Positions 34,259 through 43,231 of a stretch of 64,000 nt of DNA are shown here, in pieces (position 1 is the first letter of the stretch; each line of letters opens with the position of its first letter). The notes beneath the pieces were generated by a model, which searched no databases, was not told the origin of the DNA, and worked only from the letters and a program-made list of their open reading frames with translations. A program made the position numbers and the translations under genes. The stretch lies in the NCBI RefSeq assembly GCF_030209475.1, contig NZ_JARVRW010000003.1, forward strand, positions 124,001 to 188,000. The letters are read 5' to 3'. The DNA comes from Microbacterium sp. lyk4-40-TSB-66 (GTDB lineage Bacteria; Actinomycetota; Actinomycetes; Actinomycetales; Microbacteriaceae).

Positions 34259-35755
34259 TCAGCCCTCCGGGCGATCATGTGCGGGGATGCCGCGGGGCGG
34301 CGGCGGTCGCGGGGGGACGGAGTCGGGCGGGGTGTCGGCGACGATCGGGATCGTGAGCACGAACTCGGCACCCGGGCCGTTCACCGGGTCCCGCACGGTG
34401 GCGACGCCGCCGTGGTTGTGGGCGATGGCGGCCACGATGTTGAGACCGAGGCCGCTGCCGCCGCGTCCGTCGTCGGCCGCTCCGCGGTGGAACCGTTCGA
34501 AGATGCGCTCGCGCTCGTCGACGGGGACCCCGGGGCCGTGGTCGCGCACGAAGAGCTCCATCGTCTCTCCCCGCGAGCGGACCCCCAGCACGAGATCTCC
34601 GCCGCCGTGGCTCACGCCGTTCTGCGCGAGCTGCAGCAGCGCCTGCGTGATCCGCGCGCGGTCCACGACCGCGTGGATCGGGGCGACCGGCCCCCGCCGC
34701 ACCGACGCCCCGTCGATGCCGCGCACCTTGACGACGATCTGCTCGACGAGGGCGGCCATGTCGGTCGCCTGAGGACGGAGCGGGCTGGGTCCGCGCAGGG
34801 CCGCTTCCTGGGTGAGGTCCTGGATGAGGCGCCCCATCCTCCCCAGCTCGTCCAGCACGAGCTCACGGGTGGAGCGCACGTCGGCGGGATCGTCCACGTC
34901 CATCACGTCGAGGTGACCGCTCACGATGGTCACGGGGGTCTTCAACTCGTGCCCCACGTCGCTGAGCAGCGTGCGCTGCGCCCCGAGCGCGCTGTCGAGG
35001 CGGTCGAGCATGTCGTTCATGGTCGCGGCGAGCGCGCTGACGTCGTCATTGCCCTCGACCGGCAGCCGTTCCGCGAGGGAGCGTGCCGAGACGCGGGCCG
35101 CCGTCTCGCGCATGCGGCGAAGGGGTTGGAGCAGTCGGGCGGCGACGAGGCCCGCGCTGGCCGCGATGACGACGAGCGCGATCGCCGCGGCGACGAGATA
35201 CACGCGGGCGGCGTCGTCGATCTCGGCGAGTTCGCCCTCGAGGTCGTAGGCCGTGATGAACATCACCGGAGACGGCGGCGGCGATCCGTCGACCGCGATC
35301 GGTGCGGCGAGGTAGCGCCAGGCGACCCCCTCTTCGGCGTACGTGCCGATGACGGGATCGCCCTGGGCCACCGAGGTGACGTGGGGCACGAATCCGGGTG
35401 CGGACTGCAGGTCGACGTCGAGCGGCACTCCAGGGATGAAGGCCGCGGCGCCGTCGATGACGCCGAGGGCCCCGGTGTTGTCGTCGGGGCTGATGCGCGT
35501 CACCGTCGCTTCGAGGGCCGCGGTCGACGACGGCCAGGCCCCGTCTCCGTCACCGGTGGCGACCAGGGCGCGCGCCGACTCGAGTGCGGCCTCCAGTCGG
35601 GTGTCGACGGCGGCCAGGATGCGCGTGCGCTCGACGAGGTAGACGGCGGCGCCGACCGATATCAGGCCGATCGCGGCGACCACGGTGATGACCACGACGA
35701 TGCGCGTTCGAACGGTCCACCCGCCGCCCGTCGCAGAGGCGGGCGCCGTTCCCAT
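34259..35755 (-). CDS. Sensor histidine kinase
   Basis: About 498 aa: membrane helix 1 (about 20-42), an extracytoplasmic sensor domain (about 45-200), helix 2 (about 205-228), HAMP (RLLQPLRRMRETAARVSARSL), dimerisation H-box SDVGHELKTPVTIVSGH with the phospho-His, and an ATPase with N-box (QNGVSHGGGD), DHGPGVP and GGSGLGLNI. Sensed signal unknown. ATG 35755 is chosen; an ATG at 35812 would add 19 unlikely residues. Lies between the glycan operon and the secreted acidic protein, both of which carry the 42-bp element upstream. Confidence 0.9.
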   Translation of the reverse strand: MGTAPASATGGGWTVRTRIVVVITVVAAIGLISVGAAVYLVERTRILAAVDTRLEAALESARALVATGDGDGAWPSSTAALEATVTRISPDDNTGALGVIDGAAAFIPGVPLDVDLQSAPGFVPHVTSVAQGDPVIGTYAEEGVAWRYLAAPIAVDGSPPPSPVMFITAYDLEGELAEIDDAARVYLVAAAIALVVIAASAGLVAARLLQPLRRMRETAARVSARSLAERLPVEGNDDVSALAATMNDMLDRLDSALGAQRTLLSDVGHELKTPVTIVSGHLDVMDVDDPADVRSTRELVLDELGRMGRLIQDLTQEAALRGPSPLRPQATDMAALVEQIVVKVRGIDGASVRRGPVAPIHAVVDRARITQALLQLAQNGVSHGGGDLVLGVRSRGETMELFVRDHGPGVPVDERERIFERFHRGAADDGRGGSGLGLNIVAAIAHNHGGVATVRDPVNGPGAEFVLTIPIVADTPPDSVPPRPPPPRGIPAHDRPEG

Positions 35756-35795
35756 GCGCTTCAGTATGCCGGGGCCGTGACCCCCGACCCCTCGA

Positions 35796-35837
35796 AATAA
35801 GAAGGCTCTCACGATCGTCTTCGCGCCGCCTTACGGG
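35796..35837. promoter_or_regulatory. Shared 42-bp element, copy 2, between kinase and acidic secreted protein
   Basis: It begins AATAAGAAGGCTCTCACGAT and ends GCCTTACGGG. Ungapped match to 26019-26060 over TAAGAA, CTCTC and TTACGGG. It lies 45 bp before the secreted-protein gene and 41 bp from the kinase start on the other strand, so it could control both. Confidence 0.55.
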
Positions 35838-35881
35838 CGGGCGACAGGCTCGAATCACCTCACCACGGATGGAGTCCTCGA

Positions 35882-36271
35882 ATGTCTCGTCGCGCTTGGA
35901 TCGGCACCGCCCTCATCGCCGTCGCCGCCTTCGGGGCGATCGGTGCGACCGCCGCCGTGGCCACCGCCTTCGAGCCGCGCACCGCGACCGAGCGGGTGCT
36001 CCCGGGCGGCACGCTCACCGGCGGCCCCGCTCCGGCCACGCCGTCGCCGTCGCCGACGCCGGTCGTCGACCCGTCGGCGGTCCCCACCGAGCAGGCGGCC
36101 CCGGCCCCGGAACAACCCGCCGTCCCGGCGGACCCGCAGCCGGTCGCCCCGCCCGCGCCGCAGCCGGTCGAGCCTCCGGCTCCGGTGCCGGTCGCCCCCG
36201 CCGAAGACGACGACGATGACGACGACGGCCCGGATGACGACGTCGACGACGACGGGGACGACGACGACTGA
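35882..36271 (+). CDS. Small secreted Pro/Ala-rich protein with aspartate tail
   Basis: A 129-aa protein: signal peptide or anchor (MSRRAWIGTALIAVAAFGAI, to about residue 30), a Pro/Ala/Ser-rich linker (about 45-107), and a tail of 23 residues in which all but four are Asp (Gly, Pro, Val breaks). Such tails bind calcium or other cations. No enzymatic domain. Divergent from the sensor kinase, with the 42-bp element upstream, so it may be an output of that system or a cation-binding sensor accessory. Starts after a GGAG at 35871-35874. Confidence 0.7.
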   Translation: MSRRAWIGTALIAVAAFGAIGATAAVATAFEPRTATERVLPGGTLTGGPAPATPSPSPTPVVDPSAVPTEQAAPAPEQPAVPADPQPVAPPAPQPVEPPAPVPVAPAEDDDDDDDGPDDDVDDDGDDDD

Positions 36272-36427
36272 CCGTGAGCGCCGGACGCGCCGCCGGACGC
36301 GGTCGAGAGCAGCGATGAAGGTGTCGGCGTCGTCGCGCATCAGTGTCATCGGCGGCTCGCCCCTCGGCACTGCCACCTAGGCGGCATCCTGGCATCCTGG
36401 AGCTCTCACGCTTCCCCGAGGATCACG

Positions 36428-37129
36428 ATGCCGACCGCCGCCCTGTTCCACATCCGCGACACCCGTCCCGACGCCCCGCGCTACCAGGCGCTCCTCGACG
36501 ACCTCAACGACGGCGCCGTCACCGCCCTCCGCGACGCCGGGTGGACGGTGGCGCTGCACCCCGCAGCCGAACGGCCCCTCGAGACGCTTCTCGACGCCGC
36601 CCGTCACGCCGACGTCGTCGTCATCCTCGGCGGGGAAGACGTCGACCCGCGCGCCTACGGCTCGACCGACCTCCGGCCGCACTGGTCGGCGTACGACCCG
36701 GTCGCCGATGAGGCGCAGCTCGCCGTGATCCGCGACACGGTCGCCGCCGGTCGGCCGCTGCTCGGCATCTGCCGCGGCATGCAGCTCGTCAACGTCGCGT
36801 TCGGCGGCACCCTGCACCAGGACATCTCGGGCCACCGCCGCTCCGAGTGCGACCCGTTCGTCGCGACCGGCGTCCGCTTCGAGCGGCCCGATCCGATCTC
36901 GACGTCCGGCGAGCTCCTGTGCAGCCATCACCAGTCGGTCGACCGCCTCGGAGAGGGCCTGGATGCCACGGCTCGCGCCGCGGACGGCACCATCGAGGCC
37001 GTGCGGCACCGCGATGTGCCGGTCTGGGCGTACCAGTGGCACCTCGAGCACCCGCGGTCGGCCGCCCGGCAGCTCGTCCCCGTGATGGCGTCGCTGCTCG
37101 CCGCGGATGCGTCCGAGCGGATCGCGTAG
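36428..37129 (+). CDS. Class I glutamine amidotransferase / gamma-glutamyl-GABA hydrolase type
   Basis: A 233-aa peptidase C26-type protein: VVVILGGEDVDP, nucleophile Cys in LLGICRGMQLVNVAFGG, HHQSVD, and the catalytic His-Glu in WAYQWHLEHP. Similar to PuuD, which cleaves gamma-glutamyl-GABA in putrescine breakdown. No polyamine genes adjoin it, so the substrate is open. Convergent with the E2 gene. Confidence 0.82.
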   Translation: MPTAALFHIRDTRPDAPRYQALLDDLNDGAVTALRDAGWTVALHPAAERPLETLLDAARHADVVVILGGEDVDPRAYGSTDLRPHWSAYDPVADEAQLAVIRDTVAAGRPLLGICRGMQLVNVAFGGTLHQDISGHRRSECDPFVATGVRFERPDPISTSGELLCSHHQSVDRLGEGLDATARAADGTIEAVRHRDVPVWAYQWHLEHPRSAARQLVPVMASLLAADASERIA

Positions 37130-37154
37130 CGCAGGCGGGCGTCGCCGCCCGGGA

Positions 37155-38498
37155 TCAGTCCAGCAGCAGCGCCGGCTCCTCCAGCACGGATGCCACATCC
37201 GCGATGAACCGCGAGATGCCGTCGCCGTCGACCACGCGGTGGTCGAACGAACCCGAGACCGTGGTGACCCAGCGGGGGCGCACTTCGCCGTCGACGACCC
37301 ACGGCTTCTGACGGATCGCGCCGAGGGCGATGATGCCGGCCTCGCCCGGGTTGATGATCGGGGTACCGGCATCCACGCCGAACACGCCGATGTTGGTGAT
37401 CGTGAACGTGCCGCCGGACTGGTCGGCGAGGCTCGTCTTGCCCTCGCGGGCGGTGAGCGTGAGGTGCTCGAGCGCCTTGGCGAGCTCGCGCGTGTTCATG
37501 CCCTGCGCGTCCTTGATGTTCGGCACGAGCAGGCCGCGCGGTGTCGCGGCGGCGATGCCGAGGTTGACGTAGTGGCGCACGCTGATCTGCGCGCCGGCGT
37601 CGGTGTCGACCCACGCGGCATTGATCATGGGCGTGCGGCGAAGGGCCCAGATGACGGCGCGGGCCATGATCAGCAGCGGCGAGATCTTCACATCGGCGAA
37701 GTCGGGCGAGGCCTTGAGGCGCTTGACGAGCTCCATGGTGCGCGACGCGTCGACGTCGACCCACACCGACACGTGCGGGGCCGAGTACGCGCTCGAGGTC
37801 ATCGCGTTGGCGGTGGCCTTCCGCACGCCCCGGACGGGGATCGACTCCTCGCGGGCGTCAGCGGTCTGAGCGGCCGGAGCGGGAGCGGATGCCGCCGGCG
37901 CGGGCGCGGCGGGAGCGGAGACCTCGATCGTCTCCTCGCGCACGTCGCCCCACGCGGGCGTCTCGATGTTGCGGAAGACGCTGGCCTGCTCGGCGTGCTT
38001 CACCACGTCGTCGCGGGTGACCTCCCCGGCGGTACCGCTCGGGGTCACCGCCGACAGGTCGACGCCGAGATCGCGCGCGAGCTTGCGGATCGGGGGCTTG
38101 GCGACCACACCGACGGATGCCGCGACCGGACGCTCCGCGGGCTTGCGGCGCCGCGACGACACCGCACCTCCCGTGCCGTAGCCGACGAGCACGGCACCGC
38201 CCGGATCGCTGGGCTCGGGGACGGTGGTCGGGGCCGAGGGCGCCGAAGCCGTGGCATCCGCCGATCCGATCGTGATGATGGGCGATCCGACCTCGACGGT
38301 CGTGCCCTCGGATGCCAGCAGCTCGCCGACCGTGCCCGAGTACGGCGAGGGCAGCTCGACGAGCGATTTGGCGGTCTCGATCTCGACGATCACGTCGTTG
38401 ACGGCGACGGTGTCACCGGGGGCGACACGCCACTGCACGATTTCGGCCTCGGTGAGGCCTTCGCCGACATCGGGGAGAACGAACGTCTGATCGGTCAC
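37155..38498 (-). CDS. 2-oxoacid dehydrogenase E2 (dihydrolipoamide acyltransferase), branched-chain type
   Basis: A 447-aa E2: one lipoyl domain with the Lys in [17 protein letters not shown] (about 44), a peripheral-subunit-binding domain ([20 protein letters not shown]; about 145-180), Pro/Ala linkers, and the catalytic core with [11 protein letters not shown] (His, Asp). It transfers the acyl group to CoA. GTG 38498 has AAAGGA upstream. Third gene of E1-alpha, E1-beta, E2; no E3 follows, so the housekeeping E3 is presumably used. The branched-chain assignment rests on gene order and family resemblance. Confidence 0.85.
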   Translation of the reverse strand: MTDQTFVLPDVGEGLTEAEIVQWRVAPGDTVAVNDVIVEIETAKSLVELPSPYSGTVGELLASEGTTVEVGSPIITIGSADATASAPSAPTTVPEPSDPGGAVLVGYGTGGAVSSRRRKPAERPVAASVGVVAKPPIRKLARDLGVDLSAVTPSGTAGEVTRDDVVKHAEQASVFRNIETPAWGDVREETIEVSAPAAPAPAASAPAPAAQTADAREESIPVRGVRKATANAMTSSAYSAPHVSVWVDVDASRTMELVKRLKASPDFADVKISPLLIMARAVIWALRRTPMINAAWVDTDAGAQISVRHYVNLGIAAATPRGLLVPNIKDAQGMNTRELAKALEHLTLTAREGKTSLADQSGGTFTITNIGVFGVDAGTPIINPGEAGIIALGAIRQKPWVVDGEVRPRWVTTVSGSFDHRVVDGDGISRFIADVASVLEEPALLLD

Positions 38499-38577
38499 GG
38501 TGTGTCCTTTGCTCGGAAGCCAGCTTGTCACCGGGGTCGCCGCGACGGAATGCTCGGGCGAGGCGGAGGGGTGCGGG

Positions 38578-39555
38578 TCAGTAGGCGAGAGACCGGTCGA
38601 CGGCCTCGAGGATGCGGTCGGCGTCGGGCAGGTAGGTGCCCTCGAGCTTCGCGGGCGGGAAGGGCACGTCGAAGCCCGAGACGCGCAGCACGGGTGCCTC
38701 GAGTGCGAAGAAGGCCTTCTCCATGACGGTCGCGGCGATCTCGGAGCCGAGCGAGGTGAAGCCCGGCGCCTCCTGCGCGTAGACCATGCGGCCGGTGCGG
38801 CGCACGGAGTCGAGCAGCGGGCCGTAGTCGACCGGAGACAGCGACCGCAGGTCGATGACCTCACAGCTCGTGCCCTCGCTCTCCGCGAGCGCGGCCGCCT
38901 GCAGCAGGGTCGTCACCATCGCGCCGTGGCCGACGAGGGTGACGTCGGTGCCGCGGCGCACGATGCGGCTGGCGTGCAGCGGCAGCGCGGGGGCTTCGGT
39001 GTCGACCTCGCCCTTCTGCCAGTACTTCGCCTTGGGCTCGAAGAAGACGACCGGGTCGGGCGAGTCGATCGCCTGCTGGATCATCCAGTACGCGTCGTTC
39101 GCGTTCGAGGGGCTCACCACGCGCAGACCCGGGGTGTGCGTGAAGTACGCCTCGGGGCTCTCCTGGTGGTGCTCGACCGCGCCGATGTGCCCGCCGTAGG
39201 GGATGCGGATGACGACGGGCATCTGCAGAGCGCCCTCGTGGCGGTTCGTGAGTTTCGCCAGCTGCGAGGTGATCTGATCGAAGGCGGGGAAGACGAACCC
39301 ATCGAACTGGATCTCGAGCACGGGGCGGAATCCGCCCATCGCGAGACCGATCGCGGTACCGACGATGCCCGACTCCGCCAGCGGGGAGTCGATCACGCGA
39401 CGCGGACCGAAGTCCTTCTGCAGACCCTCGGTCACGCGGAACACGCCGCCGAGCGGGCCGATGTCCTCGCCCATGAGCAGCACACGGTCGTTGGTCTCGA
39501 GCGCGCGGCGGAGCCCGGCGTTCAGAGCCCGGCTGATCGGAAGGTTCTCGGTCAC
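38578..39555 (-). CDS. 2-oxoacid dehydrogenase E1 component, beta subunit
   Basis: A 325-aa transketolase-type beta subunit: [61 protein letters not shown], and the C-terminal [14 protein letters not shown]. Forms the ThDP enzyme with E1-alpha. ATG 39555 overlaps the alpha stop as ATGA. Confidence 0.88.
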   Translation of the reverse strand: MTENLPISRALNAGLRRALETNDRVLLMGEDIGPLGGVFRVTEGLQKDFGPRRVIDSPLAESGIVGTAIGLAMGGFRPVLEIQFDGFVFPAFDQITSQLAKLTNRHEGALQMPVVIRIPYGGHIGAVEHHQESPEAYFTHTPGLRVVSPSNANDAYWMIQQAIDSPDPVVFFEPKAKYWQKGEVDTEAPALPLHASRIVRRGTDVTLVGHGAMVTTLLQAAALAESEGTSCEVIDLRSLSPVDYGPLLDSVRRTGRMVYAQEAPGFTSLGSEIAATVMEKAFFALEAPVLRVSGFDVPFPPAKLEGTYLPDADRILEAVDRSLAY

Positions 39556-40682
39556 TGGGCGCCCCCGTCCATCGACGTCTCGTAGTCGTCGAGCCAGCGC
39601 TGCTCCGCTTCGATGAGCGCGTGCGCCTCGGAGTAGACGCTCTCGAACATGTGGCCGCGCGGGATCGTGCCCAGCTCGTTGGTGCGCACGCGCACGTCGT
39701 CGGCGAGCGCGGCACCCTCGGCATCCGCGTCGTCGAAGAACTGCTGCGGCGCGCCTCGACCCTCGAGGTAGGTGCGCATGCGGGCGATCGGGTCACGCCC
39801 GGCCCACGCCTTCTCTTCGTCGGAGGTGCGGTACTTCGTGGGGTCGTCGCTCGTGGTGTGCGCGCCCATGCGGTACGTCATCGCCTCGATCGCGCGGGGG
39901 CCGCTTCCGGCCCGCGCCTCGTCGAGGGCGGTCTTCGTCACGGCGTAGCTGGCGAGCACGTCGTTGCCGTCGACCTGAAGGCTCGGGATGCCGTAGCCCT
40001 CACCGCGCTTGTACAGCGGCGATCGCGACTGCGTCGCGACGGGGACCGAGATGGCCCACTGGTTGTTCTGCAGGAAGAACACCTGCGGGGTCTGGAAGCT
40101 CGCGGCGAAGACCATCGCCTCGTGAACGTCGCCCTGGCTCGACGCGCCGTCGCCGTAGTAGACCATGACGGCCTCGTCGCGGTCGGGGTCGCCCGATCCG
40201 GCCTTGCCGTCGAACACCAGCCCCATGCCCAGACCCGTGGCGTGCAGCGTCTGCGCGCCGAGGACCAGCGTGTAGATGTGCGTGTTGCCGTTCTTGGGAT
40301 CCGTCGGGTCCCACCCGCCGTGGGTGAGTCCGCGCATGAGACGGATGATGTCGATCGGATCGACGCCGCGGATGCGGGTGACCACGTGCTCGCGGTACGA
40401 GGGGAAGATGTGGTCCTGCGCGCGTGCTGCGCGAGCGGAGCCCACCTGGGCGGCCTCCTGCCCGAACGACGGGGGCCACAGCGCCAGCTGACCCTGTCGC
40501 TGCAGGTTGGTCGCCTGCACGTCGAACGCGCGGATCGAGACCATGTCGCGATAGAACGTCTCGAGTTCGGCGTCGGTCAGGGCGTCGATGAGCGGCAGGT
40601 AGCGCTCGGCCGCGGGCGTGGGCGCCAGCGTGCCATCGGCTGCCAGAACGCGCACGAGAGCGGGATCGTCGAGCGGGGTCAT
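39552..40682 (-). CDS. 2-oxoacid dehydrogenase E1 component, alpha subunit
   Basis: A 376-aa ThDP-binding subunit: MVSIRAFDVQATNLQRQG, SYREHVVTRIRGVD, and the ThDP motif GDGASSQGDVHEAMVFAASF...FLQNNQWA (GDG to NN). Catalyses decarboxylation of branched-chain 2-oxoacids or a relative. ATG 40682 lies 6 nt after TAGCGT on the minus strand (40689-40694): leaderless. It heads the operon. Confidence 0.88.
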   Translation of the reverse strand: MTPLDDPALVRVLAADGTLAPTPAAERYLPLIDALTDAELETFYRDMVSIRAFDVQATNLQRQGQLALWPPSFGQEAAQVGSARAARAQDHIFPSYREHVVTRIRGVDPIDIIRLMRGLTHGGWDPTDPKNGNTHIYTLVLGAQTLHATGLGMGLVFDGKAGSGDPDRDEAVMVYYGDGASSQGDVHEAMVFAASFQTPQVFFLQNNQWAISVPVATQSRSPLYKRGEGYGIPSLQVDGNDVLASYAVTKTALDEARAGSGPRAIEAMTYRMGAHTTSDDPTKYRTSDEEKAWAGRDPIARMRTYLEGRGAPQQFFDDADAEGAALADDVRVRTNELGTIPRGHMFESVYSEAHALIEAEQRWLDDYETSMDGGAQ

Positions 40683-40797
40683 TCCCCCACGCTAACGCCC
40701 GACCCATGCTCACGACCGCATGAGGTGCACAACGGATGACGGAATCCGCCGTTGACGTCAGACAAACGGATGACGACGGTCGACCCGGCCGGCGTCC

Positions 40798-40822
40798 GGT
40801 CCCTTCGACAGGCTCAGGGACC
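40798..40822. repeat. 25-bp dispersed hairpin repeat, copy 2
   Basis: Stem GGTCCC / GGGACC, core TTCGACAGGCTCA (the reverse orientation of the 8883 core). Lies in the gap between the convergent-facing E1-alpha promoter region and hisC. Confidence 0.85.
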
Positions 40823-40849
40823 TCGGAGAACGCAGGGACCGCTTCCAGA

Positions 40850-40874
40850 GGTGGCTGAATCTGTCGAAGCCACC
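40850..40874. repeat. 25-bp dispersed hairpin repeat, covarying copy
   Basis: Stem GGTGGC / GCCACC with core TGAATCTGTCGAA. Compared with the 42552 copy the core differs by two bases, but the stem has changed on both sides together (CC to GG and GG to CC), keeping pairing. It lies 28 bp from copy 2. Confidence 0.8.
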
Positions 40875-40907
40875 CGGTACAGCACCGGCGGTGACCGGCG
40901 TGCCGCG

Positions 40908-41978
40908 TCAGCGCTGAGCCGCGGCGACCTCGACGACGCGCTCCAGCGACTCCTCCTCGCCGATGGAGATGCGGATGCCGTCGCCCGCGAACGGGCGCAC
41001 GATGAGGCCCGCCGCCTCGAACGCCGCCGCGACCTCGAGCGTGCGCTCCCCCGCGGCGAGCCAGACGAAGTTGCCCTGCGCGTCGGGGACGTCCCACCCG
41101 GCCGCGCGGAGGCGGTCGACCAGACGGTCGCGCCGCTCGGCGATCAGGGCGACGCGGTGCAGCAGCTCGCTCTCGGCGTCCAGGCTCGACAGCGCCGCTG
41201 CTTCGCCGGCGGCCGTGACCGACAGGGGGATCGCGGTGCTGCGGGCGGCGTTCAGCACCGCCTCGTTGCCGATCGCGTAGCCGACGCGCAGACCCGCGAG
41301 GCCGTAGGCCTTCGAGAAGGTGCGGAGCACGACGATGTTGGGTCGGTCGAGCACGGCGCGCACGCGTCCGCCCTCGACGGAGTCGGGGTCGGTGACGAAC
41401 TCGGCGTACGCCTCGTCGAGCACGACGAGCACATCGCGCGGCACGGCGTCGATGAACGCCGCGAACTCGTCATAGCCGACGGTCGGGCCGGTGGGGTTGT
41501 TGGGGCTGCACACGATCACCAGACGCGTGCGCTCGGTGACGGCGGCGGCCATGGCCGGCAGGTCGTGCCGCGCCTCGGCCGTGAGCGGCACCTGCACGCT
41601 CGCCGCTCCCGTCACCGCGACGAGCGAGGGGTATGCCTCGAACGAGCGCCACGCGTACACGACCTCGTCGCCCGGTCCCGAGGTCGCCAGCAGCAGCTGC
41701 GCGAGCAGCGAGACGCTGCCGGCGCCGACGTGCACCTCGTCGGGCGAGACGCCGTAGCGCGCGGCGAGTCGTTCGCGCAGGCGTGCCGCCGTGGCATCCG
41801 GGTATCTGTTGAAGGCACCCGCGGCGTGGACCGCCTCGAGCACGCCGGGAAGGGGCTCGTAGGGGTTCTCGTTGCTCGAGAGCTTGAAGGCGTCGGGGCT
41901 GGCCTGTCGACCCTGTCGGTACGCCGGCAGGGCGGCGATCTCGGGACGGATACGGGGCAGGACCGGCTGTTCGCTCAC
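40908..41978 (-). CDS. hisC: Histidinol-phosphate aminotransferase
   Basis: A 356-aa class II aminotransferase: [51 protein letters not shown] Lys in [18 protein letters not shown], and a C-terminal RISIGEEES. Could be a HisC paralogue acting on aromatic amino acids, as there are no other his genes nearby. GTG 41978 lies 6 nt after TAGGCT (41985-41990, minus strand): leaderless. Confidence 0.85.
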   Translation of the reverse strand: MSEQPVLPRIRPEIAALPAYRQGRQASPDAFKLSSNENPYEPLPGVLEAVHAAGAFNRYPDATAARLRERLAARYGVSPDEVHVGAGSVSLLAQLLLATSGPGDEVVYAWRSFEAYPSLVAVTGAASVQVPLTAEARHDLPAMAAAVTERTRLVIVCSPNNPTGPTVGYDEFAAFIDAVPRDVLVVLDEAYAEFVTDPDSVEGGRVRAVLDRPNIVVLRTFSKAYGLAGLRVGYAIGNEAVLNAARSTAIPLSVTAAGEAAALSSLDAESELLHRVALIAERRDRLVDRLRAAGWDVPDAQGNFVWLAAGERTLEVAAAFEAAGLIVRPFAGDGIRISIGEEESLERVVEVAAAQR

Positions 41979-42074
41979 CCCGCGAGCCTAACCGCGGGGC
42001 CCCCGGTTCCGTCAGCCCCTCCTCCACAGTGCGACGCCCTGACACGGGGCCGGCGCGCGTGCCAAGGTGGGGGC

Positions 42075-42479
42075 ATGCGCTTCGTCGTCCGCGTTGCCGT
42101 CAACGCCTTCGCCATCTGGATCGTCACGCTTCTGCCCGCGCTCCAGGTGCGCCTCATCCCCTTCGCCCCCGGCGAGTGGCTGCAGGTGCTGCTCACGCTG
42201 CTGCTGGTGGGCCTGATCTTCGCGCTCGTGAACACCATCGTGGGCACGGTGGTGAAGATCGTGGCGATTCCTCTCTACATCCTCACCCTCGGGCTGATCT
42301 CGCTGATCATCAACGGGTTCCTGCTGTGGCTGACCGCGGTCATCACCGAGAACTGGGACTGGGGCCTTCGCACCGGCGAGTTCTGGCTGACGGTGGTCGC
42401 CGCCCTGCTCATCGGCGTGATCAACGCCGTGCTCGGCGGCATCCTGCGCCCGCGTCGCGAGGAGCGCGAGCGCGGCTGA
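42075..42479 (+). CDS. Phage-holin-family (YvlD-like) small membrane protein
   Basis: A 134-aa protein with four membrane helices (about 5-25, 32-55, 65-87, 102-125) and the family-typical LVNTIVGTVVKIVAIPLYILTLGL core (split: VKIVAIPLYILTLGL). C-terminus charged (RPRREERERG). Despite the family name, no phage genes are near; function in envelope stress is suggested for relatives, not shown here. Confidence 0.8.
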   Translation: MRFVVRVAVNAFAIWIVTLLPALQVRLIPFAPGEWLQVLLTLLLVGLIFALVNTIVGTVVKIVAIPLYILTLGLISLIINGFLLWLTAVITENWDWGLRTGEFWLTVVAALLIGVINAVLGGILRPRREERERG

Positions 42480-42551
42480 CGGCGCCCGCGCGTTACGGCC
42501 GAGGTCCCTGACGGACACGACGCGCGTGCGGCACAGGTCCCTGGCACCCCA

Positions 42552-42576
42552 GGTCCCTGAGCCTGTCGAAGGGACC
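42552..42576. repeat. 25-bp dispersed hairpin repeat, copy 3
   Basis: Stem GGTCCC / GGGACC with core TGAGCCTGTCGAA, in the gap between the small membrane protein and the phosphatase gene. Confidence 0.85.
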
Positions 42577-42697
42577 GAGACGTGCACGCATCCGGAGGCG
42601 TCGACGGGCTCGGCATCCTTCGTCCGAGACGAAGCCCAGCGTCCTCCGTCGGGAATCGACGGGTGCGGACGCGCAGCGTCCCCGCCATGATGGAGGG

Positions 42698-43204
42698 ATG
42701 ACCGCGAGTGCCGACGCGCCCTTCCGCGTCGTGTTCGTGTGCAGCGGGAACATCTGCCGGTCTCCGATGGCCGAGGTGGTCTTCCGCCGTCTCGCCGAGA
42801 CCGCGGGCCTCGGCGCGCACGTCTCCTCGACGTCCGCGGGGACCGGCGACTGGCACGTCGGCGAGCGCGCAGACCACCGCACGATCGCGGCCCTCGACCG
42901 TCTCGGTTACGACGGTGCGGCGCATCGCGCGCGGCAGTTCCAGTACGTCGACTTCACGCGCAACGACCTCGTCGTGGCGCTCGATCGCAGTCACGAACGG
43001 GTGCTCCGCGGGTGGGCGCAGAGCGACGACGACGCCGACAAGATCGCCCTGCTGCAGTCGTTCCTCCCCGATGCCGAGACCCTCGACGTCCCCGACCCGT
43101 ACTACGCGGGGGCCCCGATGTTCGACGAGGTGCTCGGTATGATCGAACGCGCAAGCCGAGCCCTGTTCCGACAGCTCGAGCCCGCCATCCGTTCCGCGGG
43201 CTGA
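42698..43204 (+). CDS. Low-molecular-weight protein-tyrosine phosphatase
   Basis: A 168-aa phosphatase: P-loop VFVCSGNICRSPMAE (C-x5-R-S), a general acid in VPDPYYAG (DPYY). Family members control surface polysaccharide synthesis or stress. ATG 42698 is preceded by GGAGGG. It sits 28 bp before purB with no overlap. Confidence 0.9.
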   Translation: MTASADAPFRVVFVCSGNICRSPMAEVVFRRLAETAGLGAHVSSTSAGTGDWHVGERADHRTIAALDRLGYDGAAHRARQFQYVDFTRNDLVVALDRSHERVLRGWAQSDDDADKIALLQSFLPDAETLDVPDPYYAGAPMFDEVLGMIERASRALFRQLEPAIRSAG

Positions 43205-43231
43205 TCCGTTCGCGCGACCCCCGGGAGACCC

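Noticed and set aside
35838..35856. Possible further copy of the 25-bp hairpin (CGACAGGCTCG)
   Set aside because: Only the core is similar and no complementary arms flank it.
42075..42479. Prophage holin
   Set aside because: No other phage genes nearby; the family occurs widely as housekeeping small membrane proteins.
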